Below, piece after piece: positions 20,180 to 24,395 of a stretch of DNA of 24,395 bases. Position 1 is the first letter of the stretch. Each line of letters begins with the position of its first letter. The position numbers and the translations under genes are program-made. The notes beneath the pieces were generated by a model that ran no database searches, was not told the origin of the DNA, and saw nothing but the letters and a program-made list of their open reading frames with translations. This DNA comes from a bacterium (GTDB taxonomy: Bacteria > SM23-81 > DAOVCL01): contig JAOZPP010000043.1 of NCBI GenBank assembly GCA_029932675.1, positions 1-24,395 of the forward strand, given 5' to 3'.

Positions 20180-23100
20180 TTAGCATGCCCTTCTAAGCAA
20201 CTCGACATCCTGAGCAAAGCTAACAACCTCCTGCTTCCTCTGAAAAGCCCTTCTCAGCCTCTCCTCCTCTATCTCCAAGATAAGGCTCCGTAAGATCTGA
20301 AAACATTCCTCATATTCCCTCTTTGCCTGATCAAACCTCCCCTGATAGTAGGAGGCCCGTCCTATCTGGTAATGGGCCATCCAGAGAACCCCATTCATCC
20401 CAGATGACTTAGCCATTTTCTCAGCAGCCATTGCCCACTTAAGGGCTTCCTTCAACCTCCCGCCCTCTATCTCTATGCGAGCCAATTGAATTAAGGCCCT
20501 CGCCCCCTCGTATCTCCTCTTCAGGGACTGAGCTGTTTTCCATACATGGCTTGAAGATCTAAACGCCCTCTTCAGATCTCCCCTCTCCATCTCCAACTGG
20601 GATTCCAACAGTAGCGAAGTGAGAACAAATTCCATATACCCAATCTTCCGGGATATAGCCAGGGCGCCCAAAACAGCTCTTTCCGCCTGAGAATGATCCC
20701 TTACCCGGAGGGAGTAGGCGGCAAAGCCAATTAAAACCCTTGCCCTGAGAACCTTGCTCTCCAGCTTGTCGGCTATCTTCCTCACCTGGCCCAAGAGTTT
20801 CCCCGCCCCTTTAGTATCCCCAAGAGCTATATCTACTTCTGCCAAGTTAGTCATAACCCAAGCTATCCCCCGGGGGTGATTTATCCCCTGATATATCATC
20901 AAGGCCCCCAACAAGCTCCGCCTAGCCTTCTCATATATTCCCCTTTGGGAGAGGATGGTCCCTCGGTTGAGGAGCACCAAGGCTTCTCCCCTTCTATCTC
21001 CTACCTCTATTAGAACCTCTCTGGCTTTCTCATTAAGCTCTCCCGCCTCGTTGAGCCTCCCCAAAGCTACATATACCCGCGAGATGTTATTTAAGCTAAT
21101 ACCCTCCATCCATCTGTCCTTAACCTCCTTTGCCCACCTCAATGCGGCCCGATAATGCTTTAGGGCTAAAGGAAAAGAGGAACGATAGAAGTGGATATTG
21201 CCCACACCTAAACAGCTATACGCCACACCTCCTCTGTCTCCTCTCTTCCAAGAAATTCTCCTCCCTTGGCGAAAGCAGTTAATCGCCTGGGTATAATCCC
21301 CCTCTTGGGTGAAGAGATAACCAAGGTTAAAGAGCACATCTTCCTCCCTCTTCTCATCCCCCAAGATAGCACTCAGCCAAAGTGCCCTTTTATAACCTCT
21401 GATTGCCCTCTGATAAAAACCAAGGCTCTCATTGACTCGGGAGAGGTTATTCATTGCCTCTATCTCTATATCCTTGCTTTTTAAGGCTTTTGCCACCTGG
21501 AGAGCACTTTTCATATGTGACCGGGCCTCCACATACCTCCCCAGACAATAATAGACAAGCCCCAGGCCATTTTCTCCTCTCCCTTGCCAGACCCTATTCC
21601 CCCTATCCCGGGAAACCTTTAAGATGCTCTGAAATGCTTCCCTAGCCTTCTCATACTCCCCCAAATAAAAGAAGGTTTCCCCCTTCCGCTGGTAAAGTCG
21701 CCAGGGCATCTTCTTGTATTCCTCCTCTATGATCTTTATGGCCTCGGCGTAGCAACTAATGGCTCTCGGGTAATCCACTAATCGGCGAGAATACTCCTTG
21801 GCTGCCTTTAAAAACCAGAGAAGGGATTGACCTCTTAGTTTTCCTTTGAGCAGATGATAAGCTATAGGGAAGTAGAATCCCCTGGCTTCTCCCTTCACCT
21901 GGCGGAGATAACTCCCTAATCTTCGGTGCAGTTCGACTCTTACCCCCTCATCCACATCCTCATAAACTATCCTATGGAGCATTCGGTTGCTAAATCTAAA
22001 TCTGTTAGGGTGAACATCCACTCTCTGGATGAATCGAGCTCTCAACAACTCCCCTAATATAGGTTCTATATCCCCAAACCCACTGAGCTGATGTAAGACC
22101 TCCCAGTCAAAGTGATAACCTATTACAGAGGCAACTCCGATAAGTCGCCTCTCCTGGGTACCCAACAGATTGAGTCGCCTCCTCAAAACCTTCCTTATCC
22201 CAGTGGGCAAAGGAAGAAGCGCCAACTTCCCCTCCTTTATCCTCCACTCTCCCTGACTCCTATAGATTAAGCCCTCGTCGGCCAAAAGGCCCAAGAGCTC
22301 CTCTACAAAAAGTGGATTACCCCCGGTCTGCTCCTCGATCAGCTTGGCCAGGGGGTCAGCCCCGGACGTGCCCAGAATAGAGGCTACAAGGGAGTTTATC
22401 TCCTCACCGTTTAGCGGACCCAATTTTATCTCCTCTAAGAGTCCCTTTTCCTTCAGCTTCTTCCTTATTGAGGGGAACTTACCCTCTGGCTCAACCCCCT
22501 CCCCCTCCCAGGTTCCAATCACCATAGCAGAGGGATTGTTGAGGGCCATAGTCTCCCAAAATTCCATCCAGACCTCATCTGCCATCCCTAAATCATCAAA
22601 GAAGAGGATAAGTGGCCGATCCTGGGCCATTTCGGCCAATTTAACCGTTAAATCCCTAAATAGAGACGAGATCTTTGGCCCAAAGAGATGAGGTGCAAAA
22701 CGCTTTGTTGGTAGCATTCCAGATGATTCAAGGGTTAAGGGGGATTCGCTTAAGGCCAAATTGAACCCCCCTCCCTCTTTAATTATATCAACAGGGAAGA
22801 AGGGAACCCCCTTCACCTGGAGTAGAAACTTAAACTCCTCTAAGAACCTTGATTTTCCTATTCCCTCCTCCCCCCATATAAGAAAGGCCCTTGGCCTTGG
22901 GGGAGGGAAAGAGAGCCGATTAGAGTGAACCCGCTCGAAACCAAGGAATAGATGATCTAATTCCTTTTTCCTACCGATAAATTGTCCACGTGGAAGTCTA
23001 AATCTATACTTGAGATATTTAGGGTAACTTATTGTAATTTTGGAAAATAAATTTTCTATTACCTCTAAAGGGGATTGAAACCTCTCTGATGGTTCCTTCT

Positions 23101-23812
23101 CCAAAAGCTTGAGGATAACCCTGTTAATTGGAGCGGGGATCTCCGGGTTAAGGCTGGACGGTGAAACCACCTCCTCGTGTAGATGGGCCTCTATAAGCTT
23201 GGCTACATCTGAATAGGGAAATGGTTTCCTCCCTGTCCAGAGCTCATAGAGAACCACCCCCAAGGAATAGAGATCAGATCGCCCATCCCCTCTCCCTCCT
23301 TTCAAGACCTCTGGAGCTATATAGCCCGGGGTCCCCCTTATCCCCACACCAGAAGGAAAGCCAATAAACTGAGCCAAGCCCAAGTCTATGATTTTCACCC
23401 CCTCCACTTTGTCTATTAGGATATGCCCCGGTTTGAGGTCAGAGTGGACATAGCCCCGTGAATGGATGAATTCCAGGGTCTCACAGATTTGAAGGAGTAG
23501 TTGAAGAAAATGCTCATATTCCCATTTTTTAAAGGAAATAAGGATGTCTTTTCCCTCTACCAATTCCATCACTAAGAAATCTCTTCCATCACTGGTCTTG
23601 CCCATTTGATAAATCTGCGGAAGGTGAGGGTGATTTAACCTAAAGAGGGCAGAGAACTCCTCAAGTGGAGCTAAAGAAATCCCCTTTTGAGGGGTAAAGA
23701 CCTTAATGGCCACCTTCCTCTTGCTCCTTAAGTCGTAAGCCTCATACACCCTCCCCATACCCCCTCTCCCTATCTCCGTTAATAACCTATATCCTCCTAT
23801 GCTTTGCCTCAT
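20180..23812 (-). CDS. Ser/Thr kinase-ATPase-TPR signalling protein
   Basis: A 1210-aa cytoplasmic signalling protein. Residues 8-260 form a Hanks-type kinase: Gly loop GRGGMG (15-20), VAIK lysine (37), catalytic HSDLKPGHIL (123-132), metal-binding DLG (143-145) and IAPE. The catalytic loop reads HSD rather than HRD, making it a non-RD kinase that may not need activation-loop phosphorylation. An AAA/STAND-type ATPase follows (about 278-640), with Walker A GEEGIGKSR (314-322), Walker B LILFFDDLG (401-409) and TGGNPLFVEELL. The rest (about 680-1210) is a TPR array of about a dozen repeats. This order resembles PknK-type and myxobacterial kinase-ATPase-TPR regulators. The ATG at 23812 is preferred to a TTG at 23830, since AGAGGAGG immediately precedes it. 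It is co-transcribed with the sigma-54 activator gene 39 bp downstream, suggesting that it controls it. Confidence 0.93.
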   Translation of the reverse strand: MRQSIGGYRLLTEIGRGGMGRVYEAYDLRSKRKVAIKVFTPQKGISLAPLEEFSALFRLNHPHLPQIYQMGKTSDGRDFLVMELVEGKDILISFKKWEYEHFLQLLLQICETLEFIHSRGYVHSDLKPGHILIDKVEGVKIIDLGLAQFIGFPSGVGIRGTPGYIAPEVLKGGRGDGRSDLYSLGVVLYELWTGRKPFPYSDVAKLIEAHLHEEVVSPSSLNPEIPAPINRVILKLLEKEPSERFQSPLEVIENLFSKITISYPKYLKYRFRLPRGQFIGRKKELDHLFLGFERVHSNRLSFPPPRPRAFLIWGEEGIGKSRFLEEFKFLLQVKGVPFFPVDIIKEGGGFNLALSESPLTLESSGMLPTKRFAPHLFGPKISSLFRDLTVKLAEMAQDRPLILFFDDLGMADEVWMEFWETMALNNPSAMVIGTWEGEGVEPEGKFPSIRKKLKEKGLLEEIKLGPLNGEEINSLVASILGTSGADPLAKLIEEQTGGNPLFVEELLGLLADEGLIYRSQGEWRIKEGKLALLPLPTGIRKVLRRRLNLLGTQERRLIGVASVIGYHFDWEVLHQLSGFGDIEPILGELLRARFIQRVDVHPNRFRFSNRMLHRIVYEDVDEGVRVELHRRLGSYLRQVKGEARGFYFPIAYHLLKGKLRGQSLLWFLKAAKEYSRRLVDYPRAISCYAEAIKIIEEEYKKMPWRLYQRKGETFFYLGEYEKAREAFQSILKVSRDRGNRVWQGRGENGLGLVYYCLGRYVEARSHMKSALQVAKALKSKDIEIEAMNNLSRVNESLGFYQRAIRGYKRALWLSAILGDEKREEDVLFNLGYLFTQEGDYTQAINCFRQGRRISWKRGDRGGVAYSCLGVGNIHFYRSSFPLALKHYRAALRWAKEVKDRWMEGISLNNISRVYVALGRLNEAGELNEKAREVLIEVGDRRGEALVLLNRGTILSQRGIYEKARRSLLGALMIYQGINHPRGIAWVMTNLAEVDIALGDTKGAGKLLGQVRKIADKLESKVLRARVLIGFAAYSLRVRDHSQAERAVLGALAISRKIGYMEFVLTSLLLESQLEMERGDLKRAFRSSSHVWKTAQSLKRRYEGARALIQLARIEIEGGRLKEALKWAMAAEKMAKSSGMNGVLWMAHYQIGRASYYQGRFDQAKREYEECFQILRSLILEIEEERLRRAFQRKQEVVSFAQDVELLRRAC

Positions 23813-23905
23813 TTCCTCCTCTAAAGGCAAGGGGTGAGGAATGTCCTGATCTCCGCACCCCTAAAGATGGTTTTACTCCTCAGGTTTGAATCTTTTACAA
23901 AGGAT

Positions 23906-24272
23906 CACTACTGTCCGATTGTTTGCTCTTGACTTTGTTGTAACTGCATTGACGAAAGTGAGTTGCGAGCTAAAATAACTGTTATCGATTTCAAATCCTT
24001 TGTATACTATGGTTATTCCACTTTCTACGGTGCATCCGAAAATGCCGTGAAGACACCAATATGGATTGCCATCTCAGTGTTTGTCCTCGTCGCCATTGTT
24101 AAGAAACGGGCTCATCTGGACCTCAGTCTCTACACAATTCTACAGAGTCTGAGCGTCACCGTTTTCGAAAAATCGCCTATCTTACAGGTGCTTACGGATT
24201 TCGCTCGCAAAGAGCTGAAGGGCGAATGCTGTAAGCAATTGTCATTATTCAACTAATAACCGGACAGTAGTG
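23906..24272 (+). mobile_element. Internally deleted IS4-like insertion sequence
   Basis: A 367-bp element bounded by 12-bp perfect terminal inverted repeats, CACTACTGTCCG at 23906-23917 and CGGACAGTAGTG at 24261-24272, with partial matching further inwards (ATT and GTT). It is flanked by a perfect 9-bp direct repeat, ACAAAGGAT, at 23897-23905 and 24273-24281, a target site duplication. Only the 3' end of the transposase remains, so the element cannot transpose itself but could be moved by a full copy. It lies 94 bp upstream of the kinase gene, facing away from it, in what should be that gene's promoter region. Confidence 0.9.
23963..24256 (+). pseudogene. Transposase C-terminal remnant (IS4 family)
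   Basis: The frame encodes FYGASENAVKTPIWIAISVF, then VLVAIVKKRAHLDLSLYTIL, LQSLSVTVFEK, and ends NCKQLSLFN-type (as CCKQLSLFN). This is the characteristic C-terminus of IS4-family transposases with an N-terminal DUF4372 domain. The preceding residues (VIDFKSFVYYGYST) do not resemble that family, so the deletion joint is probably near 24015. The full-length protein would be about 370-400 aa, so three quarters are missing. The open frame begins at a TTG without a plausible ribosome-binding site. The stop codon lies four bases before the right inverted repeat, the usual layout. Confidence 0.85.
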
Positions 24273-24281
24273 ACAAAGGAT

Positions 24282-24395
24282 ATTAAACCCGACCTATTCA
24301 TAAATTAGGGTGAGGATCTACAATATGCATAGGTTTTGTGTTGTAGACCAGCTATGATTTGGCAAGGGGAAAATGCAAAAATTTTCAGGGTCAAG
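24282..24395. other. Unassigned window end with one dyad
   Basis: The last 114 bp carry no open frame of interest. A perfect 7-bp inverted repeat, TCTACAA (24317-24323) and TTGTAGA (24341-24347), spans a 17-nt loop. This may be part of another intergenic repeat that is cut by the window edge. Confidence 0.35.

Noticed and set aside
23860-23905. A sigma-70 promoter for the kinase gene (TTGTAA with AGTAAA, 17-bp spacing)
   Set aside because: Both boxes are weak and the -35 lies inside the insertion's target duplication; not strong enough to annotate.

Overview
The window is bacterial chromosome, with almost every gene on the minus strand. No rRNA, tRNA or universally conserved marker is present, so lineage can only be inferred. 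The combination of very large secreted fibronectin/FG-GAP proteins, a PorV-like outer-membrane protein, a C-terminal domain of the type IX secretion-like kind, a eukaryotic-type Ser/Thr kinase and intergenic spaces crowded with small palindromes suggests a Gram-negative bacterium of, or near, the Fibrobacteres-Chlorobi-Bacteroidetes group, such as one of its uncultured candidate phyla. This is an inference, not a marker-based assignment.

Read in the direction of transcription (right to left), the layout is as follows. (1) 23897-24281: a 367-bp internally deleted insertion sequence with 12-bp terminal inverted repeats and a 9-bp target duplication. It keeps only the 3' end of an IS4-like transposase. 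(2) 23812-18560: a regulatory pair, made of a 1210-aa protein (Ser/Thr kinase, AAA-type ATPase, TPR array) followed 39 bp later by a sigma-54 enhancer-binding protein with a GAF sensor. (3) 18551-17973: a non-coding region with a full-consensus sigma-54 promoter at 18036-18051, upstream dyads that could bind the activator, and a 5'-leader hairpin. (4) 17972-10533: a run of genes read from that promoter, encoding a 1509-aa exported FG-GAP protein with a sorting-type C-terminus, a PorV/UPF0164-like outer-membrane protein, a small secreted protein, a frameshifted ankyrin-repeat protein and a DUF4412-type secreted protein. (5) 10381-10166: a minimal MerR-type regulator, followed by a 446-bp repeat-rich space. 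(6) 9719-1269: three tightly packed genes for a 1594-aa exported protein, a six-domain fibronectin III protein and a predicted outer-membrane beta-barrel. (7) 1092-241: a lipoprotein with its own likely sigma-70 promoter, then two hairpins.

The most interesting reading is of regions 2-4 together. A kinase/ATPase/TPR sensor and a receiver-less sigma-54 activator sit directly upstream of a consensus sigma-54 promoter. That promoter heads an operon pairing a huge two-propeller surface protein with a PorV-like outer-membrane component. The sequence therefore supports a self-contained, signal-induced surface-display module. The signal, the phosphorylation link and the export route are inferred. 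The ankyrin gene carries a one-base frameshift and follows an in-frame stop, so part of the operon may be decaying, or the sequence may contain an error.
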